From positions 1 to 7,704 of the forward strand of contig JAHILC010000286.1 in the NCBI GenBank assembly GCA_018897225.1: DNA of 7,704 bases. Reading direction: 5' to 3'. Each line of letters begins with the position of its first letter. Position 1 is the first letter of the stretch. The notes beneath the pieces were generated by a model, which had not been told where the DNA came from, ran no database searches, and was given only the letters and a program-made list of their open reading frames with translations. Source of the DNA: Actinomycetota bacterium. GTDB taxonomy: Bacteria > Actinomycetota > Humimicrobiia > Humimicrobiales > Humimicrobiaceae. The position numbers and the translations under genes are program-made. Of this stretch, positions 1-6,251 are shown one piece after another.

Positions 1-240
1 ATACAGGTTTGGAAATTAATTAAATTAATAAATAAAGATATGACCCATAAAGACAAAGATGGATTAAAGGGCTGGATTAGAACAACATGGTTTCCTTATA
101 CAAATAGGGTACCCGAAAATTTACGTAATCTATTCATAGATGAAATTATAAATAACTATATTGAAAAACATTCCTTAGATGCCAATGGGTGTACTCATGT
201 GAAAATGGTCAGATTAGAAGTTATGGCAGAAAAATTGTAA
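1..240 (+). CDS. SAM-dependent methyltransferase, C-terminal fragment (5' end outside window)
   Basis: The frame is open from base 1, so the ATG at 40 is an internal methionine and not the start; 79 residues are visible before the TAA at 238-240. The segment GWIRTTWFPYTNRVPENLR, followed by an acidic helix and then HVKMVRLEVMAEK, resembles the C-terminal end of class I SAM-dependent methyltransferases of the trans-aconitate methyltransferase/BioC-like group. In these the last strand of the Rossmann-like fold ends in a 'V.MVRLEV.A.K' stretch. The SAM-binding glycine motif would lie upstream and cannot be seen, so the substrate cannot be named. The gene converges on the DUF454 gene, with 64 bp between the stops. 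The tail gives the family only; a more distant methyltransferase subfamily is possible. Confidence 0.7.
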   Translation: MQVWKLIKLINKDMTHKDKDGLKGWIRTTWFPYTNRVPENLRNLFIDEIINNYIEKHSLDANGCTHVKMVRLEVMAEKL

Positions 241-304
241 TATCATTTTCAGCCGTTGGCTGCCCCAAGGTGTGAAATTTCGAACAAATTTTTGAAGGAA
301 ACAA

Positions 305-733
305 TCAATCTGAAAAACCTATTTTGCTTTTATCTTTAGGTCTGATTCTTATAATATGAATTGTTACTCCAATTGCAATAATAACCAATATAACTCTTAC
401 CCAAAATATATCTATAGCAAAAATAGCCGAACATCCTATAGTTATCCATAAAAGGGCTATAGTAATGATTTTTAATTTTGATGGAATTCCTTTTCCTTCT
501 CTATAATTTTTAATGTATCTACCGAAAATTTTATTATTTATAAGCCAGTTATAAAACCTCTTGGAGCTCCTTGCATAAAGTGCTGCTGAAATTAAAAGAA
601 AAGGAGTGGCAGGAAGTACAGGTAAGAATATTCCAACAATACCAACTCCAATAAAAAAGGTTCCAGTAGTAATTAATAAAACCTTTATTGGTTTTTTTAA
701 AAATTGCTCTTTTTTATTTAAGTTATTACCCAT
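305..733 (-). CDS. DUF454 (YbaN-like) small inner-membrane protein
   Basis: This 142-residue protein has the DUF454 signature: a first hydrophobic segment (about residues 17-36) running into LPVLPATPF (37-45), then ARSSKRFYNWL (54-64) and GRYIKNYREGKGIPSKLK (71-88), followed by two more hydrophobic segments (about 88-108 and 110-128). E. coli YbaN is the best known member and the family has no established biochemical function. Length and architecture are those of a complete family member, with a positively charged N-terminal stretch (KKEQFLKK) and a short charged C-terminal tail. I chose the ATG at 731-733 because it precedes the first conserved segment by a normal distance. No convincing Shine-Dalgarno lies in front of it. 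A likely promoter is at 770-798. The gene is monocistronic in view and converges on the methyltransferase gene. Confidence 0.86.
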   Translation of the reverse strand: MGNNLNKKEQFLKKPIKVLLITTGTFFIGVGIVGIFLPVLPATPFLLISAALYARSSKRFYNWLINNKIFGRYIKNYREGKGIPSKLKIITIALLWITIGCSAIFAIDIFWVRVILVIIAIGVTIHIIRIRPKDKSKIGFSD

Positions 734-769
734 ATTCGTAACTGACCAGAAAAACTAATAATTTAGTAA

Positions 770-798
770 AGGATAGCATTAGTTAAATTTGAGGTAAA
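770..798 (-). promoter_or_regulatory. Candidate sigma-70 promoter for the DUF454 gene
   Basis: Read on the minus strand, TTTACC (798-793) is followed after exactly 17 bases by TATCCT (775-770), with a TG one base upstream of the -10 box (extended -10). Transcription would start near 763, giving a leader of about 30 bases before the ATG at 733. The -35 matches TTGACA in four of six positions. It lies between the tRNA 3' remnant and the gene. This is motif reading only; AT-rich DNA gives such matches by chance. Confidence 0.35.
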
Positions 799-803
799 TA
801 TCA

Positions 804-828
804 TGGTTGGGCAGAGAGGATTCGAACC
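804..828 (-). pseudogene. tRNA 3'-end remnant (T-loop to CCA), body missing
   Basis: On the minus strand this reads GG, then T-loop TTCGAAT, then CCTCT, CTGCCCA, A and CCA. The spacing is exactly that of tRNA positions 52 to 76: T-loop 7, T-stem 3' half 5, acceptor 3' half 7, discriminator, CCA. The T-stem 5' half would need AGAGG but the DNA has CTTGG, so tRNA identity stops after two stem bases. No acceptor 5' strand TGGGCAG, D-arm or anticodon arm is found between this point and tRNA-Leu at 883. The implied U1-A72 acceptor pair is typical of bacterial tRNA-Gln, so a tRNA-Gln origin is my guess. It is either an attachment-site type fragment or the scar of a deleted tandem tRNA. Confidence 0.7.
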
Positions 829-882
829 AAGGGTAATTTATTAAGTAATTATTCTCTAAGAATTTAAAGAAATGCATTAATC

Positions 883-971
883 TGGTGCCGAAGGTCGGGG
901 TCGAACCGACACGAACCTTGCGGTTCACTGGATTTTGAGTCCAGCGCGTCTGCCAATTCCGCCACTCCGGC
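883..971 (-). tRNA. tRNA-Leu (anticodon CAA)
   Basis: The complete class II tRNA is 89 bases including an encoded CCA (885-883). The acceptor 5' strand GCCGGAG pairs with CTTCGGC (one G-T). The anticodon stem CTGGA/TCCAG encloses the loop CTCAAAA, giving anticodon CAA, which reads UUG. The long variable arm AACC-GCAA-GGTT forms a hairpin and the T arm GTCGG/CCGAC encloses TTCGACC. The discriminator is A, as expected for leucine tRNA. A well-placed promoter lies directly upstream. A spurious open frame runs through this tRNA and should not be annotated as a protein. The tRNA is divergent from polA. Confidence 0.97.
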
Positions 972-980
972 ACGCTAAAA

Positions 981-1009
981 ATAATACAATTAAAATATTT
1001 CTTAATCAA
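981..1009 (-). promoter_or_regulatory. Promoter of tRNA-Leu
   Basis: On the minus strand TTGATT (1009-1004) is separated by 17 bases from TATTAT (986-981). The expected start near 974-975 would leave a leader of only a few bases before the tRNA 5' end at 971. Position and spacing fit a vegetative sigma-70 type promoter. Confidence 0.6.
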
Positions 1010-1026
1010 GTGTTATCATATAAAAA

Positions 1027-1065
1027 TAATTAGTTCATGCTGGATAATTCAGCATGAACTAATTA
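1027..1065. repeat. 16-bp perfect inverted repeat between tRNA-Leu and polA
   Basis: The arms TAATTAGTTCATGCTG (1027-1042) and CAGCATGAACTAATTA (1050-1065) are perfectly complementary with a 7-base spacer. It lies upstream of both the tRNA-Leu promoter (981-1009, leftward) and the likely polA -10 box (1102-1107, rightward), so neither expected transcript contains it. On the minus strand the stem is followed at once by TTTTTATA, so it has the shape of a leftward intrinsic terminator, although no leftward gene lies upstream of it. Alternatives are an operator for a dimeric regulator of the divergent pair or a barrier that protects the tRNA from antisense transcription. Confidence 0.8.
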
Positions 1066-1101
1066 ACTATCACAGCAAATATAATTAGTATAAAAATTTT
1101 C

Positions 1102-1107
1102 TATAAT
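1102..1107 (+). promoter_or_regulatory. Possible polA -10 box
   Basis: A perfect TATAAT stands 38 bases before the polA start codon. No good -35 hexamer is found 16-18 bases upstream (the sequence there is ATATAA-like), so it is a half-supported promoter in very AT-rich DNA. Confidence 0.3.
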
Positions 1108-1125
1108 ATAAAATAAAATTAAACC

Positions 1126-1141
1126 AAAGGTGAAAAGGTGA
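1126..1141 (+). promoter_or_regulatory. Tandem Shine-Dalgarno of polA (8-base unit twice)
   Basis: AAAGGTGA occurs twice back to back (1126-1133 and 1134-1141). The second copy ends four bases before the TTG at 1146, which is a good distance for the AGGTGA part of the anti-Shine-Dalgarno complement. It therefore supports the TTG as start; the first copy is too far away to serve it in the usual way. Confidence 0.7.
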
Positions 1142-1145
1142 TTCT

Positions 1146-3959
1146 TTGAGTAGTAAGATTATTCTCCTGGATGGCAACAACATAGCCTACAGAGCTTTTT
1201 ATGCTCTTCCCGCTACAATAGCTACATCTTCGGGAACAATTACAAATGCTGTTCTTGGTTTTACAAGCATGCTTCTTAAATTAATCGAGGAGCAAAGGCC
1301 AGATGTGATTGCATGTGCATTTGACAGCAGGGGGCCTACTTTCAGGCATGATATTTTTAATGATTACAAGGCTACAAGGAAAAAAATGCCTGATGAGCTT
1401 ATTGGACAGATGTCTCTGATTAAAGAAGTGCTCAAAGCATTTGATATTAAAATTCTAGAAGTTGAGGGTTATGAAGCTGACGATATCATTGCCACTCTTG
1501 CGAGCGCTGCACCAAATAAATTTAACGAGACCTTAATTGTTTCTAGCGATAAAGATATCTTGCAGCTTGTTTCCAAAGAAGTAAAAGTAATGTCAATAAA
1601 GAAGGGTATTACCGATACAGTCATTTTCAATGAAGAAAAAGTCCAAGAAAAGTTTGGGATTATTCCTGAAAAAATTAAGGATTTTCTTGCACTTACAGGT
1701 GACAGTTCCGATAATATCCCCGGTGTTGCCGGAATAGGTCCAAAGACTGCACTGTCACTTCTGGAAAAATATGGAAGCATCGAGGAGATTTATGAGAATG
1801 TTGAAAAAATAAAGAATGAAAAGTTGAAAGCTCTCCTTATTGCCAGCAAGGAAGTTGCCCTAAAGAGCAAGGAGCTTACTAAGTTGAAAACCGAAATGGA
1901 AATAAATGTTGACGAAGTTTTCAACAGTATATTTAAGAATATAGATTATAAGAAAATTGAACATATTTTCGATACTCTTGAATTCAGTTCTTTGAAAAAA
2001 AGAGCAGAAAACATAATAAAGAAAATAGGCAAATCCAGCGACGAAAGTTTGGGAAGCGACGATTCTAAACAGAAAAATATTGAAATTACAGGAAAGAAAA
2101 CAAGGCAGAATTTTTTTCTGAACGAGCTTGATTTTAAGAAAATTAAAAAAGATGAAATAAAAAAGGTATTTATTACTGTTTTAAATAAAAAAATAAACGA
2201 AAACGAAAGCAGTAACCCAGTTTTACTAAATGGAGTCATCATCAGTGATGAATCTGGCAACAGTTGGTTTATTGACGAAAGTAATTTGCACAGTTCCCAA
2301 ACAGGCAAATCCCTTAAATCTATTATGGAAAATGAGATGATTGAGAAATCAGGATTTGATTTAAAACTGATTTACAAATATCTTAAAAGTTTTGAAATAA
2401 CAACAAATGGTGTCCTTATAGATTATAAGATAATTTACCTGCTGCTAAATCCTGTAAAATCGGATATAAGCCTAAATGAAATTGCAAAAGATTTGCTCGG
2501 TGTTGAAATCGATGATTTTTTAGCTCAGGATATTAATATTTCCAGCAATATAGCTGAGCCGGCCGATAAAAATCTAGAAAATAATCAAATGTCTTTTTCA
2601 TTTGCAGCAGAGGAAAAGGAAAAGCCAATAACATTGTATGACCCTGCCACCGTTATAAAAAAACTTGGGCCTATGTTAAAACTGGTCAGTCTTTATAAAA
2701 AAATTGACATAATTCTTATTGACAAAATAAAAGAAGAAAATATTGAAAAGCTATATTATGAAATTGAAGCCCCACTGGTTAAAGTGTTTGCTGAAATAGA
2801 GCTCAAGGGTGTTTACATAGATAAAAAATATCTGGATGACCTCATTAAAGAATATGAAGTTGATATCAATAGGCTAACTGATGAAATTTACAATCTCTGT
2901 GATGAAAAGTTTAATATAAATTCAACACAGCAGCTTGCACAGGTCCTTTTTGAAAAATTAAAGCTGCAAACTTCTAAAAAAACAAAAACAGGATTTTCAA
3001 CGGGCGCAGGAACCCTGCTTGCCATTTATAACGCTCACCCTGTTATTGAGAAGATCCTGGATTACAGGGAAAAAGTAAAATTAAAAAATACCTATTTAGA
3101 CGTGCTGCCAAATTTGATAGACCCCAGGGATAACAGGGTTCATACAACATATAATCAGCTTGGTACTACTACAGGCAGAATAAGCTCAAACAATCCTAAT
3201 CTTCAAAATATTCCTGTCAGAACCGAACTTGGCAAGCAGATCAGGAAAGCTTTCATACCAGGTGAAGGCTATGACTTGCTTTTATCAGCTGATTATTCAC
3301 AGATAGAACTCAGAATTCTTGCTCACCTGGCCGATGATGAAGACCTTATTTCTGCTTTTAATTCCGGGCAGGACATACACAGCCGTACTGCTTCTGAGAT
3401 ATTTGGAATAAAGTATTCTGAAGTTGATGAAAACTTGAGAAGAAAAGCTAAGGCTATAAATTTTGGAATAATCTATGGCATGACTGAATTTGGCTTGAAA
3501 AGCAGGCTTTCAATATCGGAAGATGAAGCTAGGGAATATATCAGGCTTTATTTTTCAAGATATCCAAAAGTAAGATCATACATGGATTTTTTAATAGAAA
3601 CAGCATACAAAACAGGTTATACTACAACTATTTTTGGAAGGAAAAGATACATAAAAGAACTTGCAACCACCAATGCCAATATAAGAAATTTAGGCGAAAG
3701 GCTTGCAGTAAATACTCCTATCCAGGGCAGCGCAGCTGATATTATGAAGCTTTCAACCGTGATGCTTTTTAACAGTTTGAAAAAAGAAAACATTGATAGC
3801 AATATAATTCTGCATGTTCATGACGAGATAATCCTTGAATTAAAAGAGCGCGATCTCGATAAAATTAAAGCTATAGTTATAGACTCAATGGAAAATTGCA
3901 TCGAGATTAAGGCAAAATTGAAGGTGGATATTAAAACCGGCAGGAATTGGTATATTTAA
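1146..3959 (+). CDS. polA: DNA polymerase I
   Basis: This complete 937-residue family A polymerase fills gaps in excision repair and removes RNA primers at Okazaki fragments. Residues 1 to about 290 are the 5'-3' exonuclease (FEN-like) domain: LLDGNNIAYRAFYALP (7-22), YKATRKKMP (74-82), EGYEADDIIATLA (107-119), SSDKDILQL (133-141) and TGDSSDNIPGVAGIGPKTA (184-202). Residues of about 300-520 correspond to the 3'-5' exonuclease domain but have no DxE at the place of FDTET (VFITVLN, 341-347), so proofreading is probably lost. From about 535 the polymerase domain is intact: TTGRISSNNPNLQNIP (675-690), motif A DYSQIELR (716-723), O-helix RRKAKAINFGIIYG (765-778, Phe773) and motif C HVHDE (890-894). 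The metal-binding aspartates are Asp716 and Asp893. The TTG start is supported by the Shine-Dalgarno and by the conserved N-terminus beginning right after it. rpsA follows after 99 bp. Confidence 0.99.
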   Translation: MSSKIILLDGNNIAYRAFYALPATIATSSGTITNAVLGFTSMLLKLIEEQRPDVIACAFDSRGPTFRHDIFNDYKATRKKMPDELIGQMSLIKEVLKAFDIKILEVEGYEADDIIATLASAAPNKFNETLIVSSDKDILQLVSKEVKVMSIKKGITDTVIFNEEKVQEKFGIIPEKIKDFLALTGDSSDNIPGVAGIGPKTALSLLEKYGSIEEIYENVEKIKNEKLKALLIASKEVALKSKELTKLKTEMEINVDEVFNSIFKNIDYKKIEHIFDTLEFSSLKKRAENIIKKIGKSSDESLGSDDSKQKNIEITGKKTRQNFFLNELDFKKIKKDEIKKVFITVLNKKINENESSNPVLLNGVIISDESGNSWFIDESNLHSSQTGKSLKSIMENEMIEKSGFDLKLIYKYLKSFEITTNGVLIDYKIIYLLLNPVKSDISLNEIAKDLLGVEIDDFLAQDINISSNIAEPADKNLENNQMSFSFAAEEKEKPITLYDPATVIKKLGPMLKLVSLYKKIDIILIDKIKEENIEKLYYEIEAPLVKVFAEIELKGVYIDKKYLDDLIKEYEVDINRLTDEIYNLCDEKFNINSTQQLAQVLFEKLKLQTSKKTKTGFSTGAGTLLAIYNAHPVIEKILDYREKVKLKNTYLDVLPNLIDPRDNRVHTTYNQLGTTTGRISSNNPNLQNIPVRTELGKQIRKAFIPGEGYDLLLSADYSQIELRILAHLADDEDLISAFNSGQDIHSRTASEIFGIKYSEVDENLRRKAKAINFGIIYGMTEFGLKSRLSISEDEAREYIRLYFSRYPKVRSYMDFLIETAYKTGYTTTIFGRKRYIKELATTNANIRNLGERLAVNTPIQGSAADIMKLSTVMLFNSLKKENIDSNIILHVHDEIILELKERDLDKIKAIVIDSMENCIEIKAKLKVDIKTGRNWYI

Positions 3960-3991
3960 AAAAATTATTTTATAATATCTTGTTTGAAATA

Positions 3992-4020
3992 TTGATAAAA
4001 AAAAATTTGCATGTTATTCT
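3992..4020 (+). promoter_or_regulatory. Promoter of rpsA
   Basis: TTGATA (3992-3997) and TATTCT (4015-4020) are 17 bases apart, and TG stands one base upstream of the -10 box (extended -10). The expected start near 4027 gives a leader of about 30 bases that carries the Shine-Dalgarno. A run of nine A's falls in the spacer and -35 end. A second, weaker pair (TTGGTA 3947-3952, TATAAT 3971-3976, spacer 18) overlaps the polA stop. rpsA can thus be transcribed on its own, with read-through from polA also possible since I see no terminator between them. Confidence 0.55.
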
Positions 4021-4038
4021 TTTGAGACTTAAAAAAAT

Positions 4039-4047
4039 GGAGGGTGA
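4039..4047 (+). promoter_or_regulatory. Strong Shine-Dalgarno of rpsA
   Basis: GGAGGGTGA is the best ribosome binding site in the window. It ends 11 bases before the ATG at 4059, a slightly long spacing. An in-frame TAA at 4053-4055 excludes any earlier start, so ATG 4059 is fixed. Confidence 0.8.
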
Positions 4048-4058
4048 TTTTTTAAAGA

Positions 4059-5417
4059 ATGATTAAAGATAATTATTTCAACAGACTTACAGATGAAAAC
4101 TACATGGTTAAAAATGACAATGGTGATATGGTTCCAAATTATGACTTAACCATTATCAGTTTTAACGAAGGCGACATCTTAAAAGGTAAAGTAGTAAAAA
4201 TCGGAAAGGATGAGGTTCTTATTGATGTTGGTTACAAATCAGAAGGTGTAATACCTATCAGTGAGCTTTCAATAAGAAATAATGTTAAGCCAGAAGAAAT
4301 CCTGACAATCGAGGATATCATAGATATCATGGTTTTGCAGAAAGAAGATCAGGACGGAAGACTTGTGCTTTCTAAAAAAAGAGCAGAAGTTGAACAAAGT
4401 TTTGACAGGGTTGAAGAAATCTATAGAAACGGTGAAACAGTCGAGGGCGAAGTCATAGAATGTGTGAAAGGTGGCTTGATTTTAGATATAGGGTTAAGAG
4501 GATTCCTTCCCGCATCTCTTATTGATGTAAGGAAGACAAGGGAGCTTTCATCTTATATTGGTGAAAAATGTTCATGCAAAATTATTGAAGTTGACAGGAA
4601 CAGAAATAATGTTGTTCTTTCAAGAAAGGCAATCATAGAAGGCGAAAGGAAAGAGCAAAGGAAAGAAGTCCTGAGTAACATTGAAGTAGGCCAGATTAAA
4701 AATGGAGTCATAACGAGTATTGCAGATTTTGGCGCTTTTGTTGATGTTGACGGAATAGACGGGCTTATACATATTTCAGAACTTTCATGGAATCATGTTA
4801 AGCATCCCTCAGAAGTTGTTAAGATAAATGATCCAGTAAGTGTTGAGGTCCTGGATGTGGATTTTGACAAGCAAAGATTATCGCTCGGACTCAAACAAAC
4901 TCAAAAAGACCCATGGCTTGAAAAGATAAAGAATTTTAAAATCAAAGATGTGGTTCAGGGTAAAGTAACAAGAATTGTAAAGTTTGGACTGTTTGTCCAA
5001 ATTGAAGCAGGAATGGAAGGCCTGGTCCATATTTCCGAATTGAGCCCCGAGCAGATAAAAAGACCAAGCGATGTTGCGAAGATTGGTGACGAACTTATAG
5101 TTAGAATTATCGACATAGATTTTGATAAGAGAAGAATGGCTTTCAGTGTAAAACAAGTAGAGTTCCCTGAAGCTGAAGAAGAAAAGAGCAAAGAAGAAAA
5201 GAGCGAAGAAGAAAAGAGCGAAAAGCCTAAAAGCAGCAAGAAGGCAGACACTAAGAAAGCAAAGGAAGAAGAAGCTTCGGAAGTAGAAAGGGAAAATGCT
5301 GAACAGAAAGAATCAAAATCGACAAGTCCAGAGTTTGAGGATGTAAGCCAGAAAGAAAAGAAAGAAACAATCAAGAAAATTCTCAGCGAGCTAAAAAAAG
5401 AAGCTAATCTGGAATAA
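4059..5417 (+). CDS. rpsA: 30S ribosomal protein S1, four-domain type
   Basis: This 452-residue protein has four S1 (OB-fold RNA-binding) domains at about 37-108, 125-191, 208-279 and 294-366. Typical elements are VLIDVGYKSEGVIPISELS (53-71), LILDIGLRGFLPASL (140-154), GAFVDVDGIDGLIHISELSW (225-244) and GLFVQIEAGMEGLVHISELS (310-329). S1 brings structured or weakly initiating mRNAs to the 30S subunit. E. coli S1 has six domains, with the first two used for ribosome docking. The shorter four-domain form with this wording (LQKEDQDGRLVLSKKRA, RNNVVLSRKA) is like the actinobacterial proteins. Residues 370-452 are a charged low-complexity tail rich in Glu, Lys and Ser, with a 15-bp tandem repeat, that ends in a predicted amphipathic stretch (KEKKETIKKILSELKKEANL). 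It has its own promoter and is closed by the terminator at 5479-5520. Confidence 0.97.
   Translation: MIKDNYFNRLTDENYMVKNDNGDMVPNYDLTIISFNEGDILKGKVVKIGKDEVLIDVGYKSEGVIPISELSIRNNVKPEEILTIEDIIDIMVLQKEDQDGRLVLSKKRAEVEQSFDRVEEIYRNGETVEGEVIECVKGGLILDIGLRGFLPASLIDVRKTRELSSYIGEKCSCKIIEVDRNRNNVVLSRKAIIEGERKEQRKEVLSNIEVGQIKNGVITSIADFGAFVDVDGIDGLIHISELSWNHVKHPSEVVKINDPVSVEVLDVDFDKQRLSLGLKQTQKDPWLEKIKNFKIKDVVQGKVTRIVKFGLFVQIEAGMEGLVHISELSPEQIKRPSDVAKIGDELIVRIIDIDFDKRRMAFSVKQVEFPEAEEEKSKEEKSEEEKSEKPKSSKKADTKKAKEEEASEVERENAEQKESKSTSPEFEDVSQKEKKETIKKILSELKKEANLE
5175..5219 (+). repeat. 15-bp in-frame tandem repeat, three copies, in the rpsA tail
   Basis: The unit (G/A)AAGAAGAAAAGAGC occurs three times without gaps (5175-5189, 5190-5204, 5205-5219); only the first base varies. 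It encodes EEEKS-KEEKS-EEEKS, residues 373-387. The near-identity at DNA level suggests recent slippage expansion, and the copy number may differ between strains. Confidence 0.9.
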
Positions 5418-5478
5418 AAAAGTTTCTTTAAATCAGTTGTATTTTCTTATAAATTGCGGAATTAATTTATAGATGTTT

Positions 5479-5520
5479 AGGGTTTGTTGCCTTTTTTAGG
5501 TGGCAAGCCCTGTTTATTTT
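5479..5520 (+). terminator. Rho-independent terminator after rpsA
   Basis: A 13-bp stem (5479-5491 with 5499-5511, including several G-T pairs) with GGG/CCC near its base and GCC/GGT at the loop encloses TTTTTTA. It is followed by GTTTATTTT. It lies 61 bases after the rpsA stop and separates rpsA from coaE. Confidence 0.8.
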
Positions 5521-5580
5521 CCTCAAAATCAAATAAACATGTATTTTAGTCAAATTTAAACAATTATTTTATGGCGCTTT

Positions 5581-5591
5581 TGTTATATAAT
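5581..5591 (+). promoter_or_regulatory. Possible extended -10 promoter of coaE
   Basis: TGTTATATAAT holds an extended -10 reading (TG, one base, TATATA at 5584-5589), overlapped by a perfect TATAAT (5586-5591). No clear -35 is visible. The terminator upstream of it makes a promoter for coaE-uvrB somewhere in 5521-5620 necessary, and this is the best candidate I see. It would give a leader of about 35 bases. Confidence 0.35.
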
Positions 5592-5631
5592 TCTTTTTGA
5601 TAGGCATAAAAAATAAAATATTATAAAACAA

Positions 5632-6237
5632 ATGGGTAAGATAATTGTTGTAGGCATTACAGGAAAAACTGCATCAGGGAAAAGTGCTATCGGCAGGTAT
5701 ATAAAAAAGCAAATTGGGAACACGCTATTTATTGATGTTGATAAAGTTGCCAAAGATATATACTGCAAAAATCAAAATGTAAGACTGAAGTTAACGGAAT
5801 GTTTTGGAGAAAATGTTTGCAGTTTTGATGGAACAGTTAATTACAAGCTTCTTGCCGAAAAAGTATTCTCTTCAAAAAAGGAACTTGCAAGGCTCAACAA
5901 TTTAATGTTTGGCTTAATAGAACAGGAAATTCAAAAAATTATAACAGCCAACAGAGATAAAAGATGCATAATTATTGATGCTGCAATATTATTTGGCAGT
6001 AATTTATATAAACTATGCGACTGCATAATCTGGGTAAAAGCAGGCCAAGAAAAAAGAAATAATTTTCTGAAGTTAAAAAATAAGAATTTTTCAGATGAAG
6101 ATATTAAGCTAAGGCTTGAAGGCCAGCATATAAAAATCATAAAAAAACTTGTGACCTTTGAAATATACAATAACGGCTCTTTAGAAGATTTATACAGCCA
6201 GGTCAATACAATAATTCCGGAAATAAAATTAAAATAA
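5632..6237 (+). CDS. coaE: Dephospho-CoA kinase, divergent
   Basis: This 201-residue protein has the usual length of CoaE, which phosphorylates the 3'-OH of the dephospho-CoA ribose with ATP in the last step of coenzyme A synthesis. The P-loop is GITGKTASGKS (8-18; the family norm is GLTGGIGSGKS). It is followed by FIDVDKVAKDIY (33-44), which holds the family's D-x-D with the likely catalytic Asp35. IIIDAAILF (113-121) stands for the usual VxDxPLLFE, FSDEDIKLRLEGQ (153-165) for the helix after the LID, and IYNNGSLEDLYSQV for the C-terminal 'I.N.gs...l..qv'. The family HP after 'LN.I' is replaced by MFG (92-94), and the LID arginines appear to be mostly lysine. ATG 5632 is the only start after an in-frame TAA at 5614, but no Shine-Dalgarno precedes it. 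uvrB follows after 14 bp. The position between rpsA and uvrB supports the call; a related P-loop kinase cannot be fully excluded. Confidence 0.85.
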   Translation: MGKIIVVGITGKTASGKSAIGRYIKKQIGNTLFIDVDKVAKDIYCKNQNVRLKLTECFGENVCSFDGTVNYKLLAEKVFSSKKELARLNNLMFGLIEQEIQKIITANRDKRCIIIDAAILFGSNLYKLCDCIIWVKAGQEKRNNFLKLKNKNFSDEDIKLRLEGQHIKIIKKLVTFEIYNNGSLEDLYSQVNTIIPEIKLK

Positions 6238-6251
6238 AAAATTTGTATAGG

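Noticed and set aside
40..240. A separate 66-residue gene starting at ATG 40
   Set aside because: The frame is open to base 1 and the residues match the C-terminal end of a methyltransferase, so this is a fragment of a longer gene.
250..262. Small hairpin CAGCC-GTT-GGCTG between the convergent genes as a terminator
   Set aside because: The stem has only five base pairs and no T-tract follows on either strand, so termination here cannot be supported.
779..1009. Open frame of 76 codons on the minus strand
   Set aside because: It runs through tRNA-Leu and the tRNA remnant; phrases such as VPEWRNWQTR and WFESSLPNH are translated tRNA sequence, not a protein.
1946..2308. Antisense open frame of 120 codons inside polA
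   Set aside because: It is hydrophobic low complexity produced by the A-rich coding strand, and polA is intact on the other strand.
4955..5374. Antisense open frame of 139 codons opposite the rpsA tail
   Set aside because: It is a Ser/Phe/Leu-rich mirror of the Glu/Lys/Ser-rich rpsA tail, with no ribosome binding site or recognisable domain.
5448..5471. Inverted repeat TATAAATT / AATTTATA before the rpsA terminator
   Set aside because: It is eight A/T-only pairs in AT-rich DNA, which is expected by chance; the real terminator follows it.
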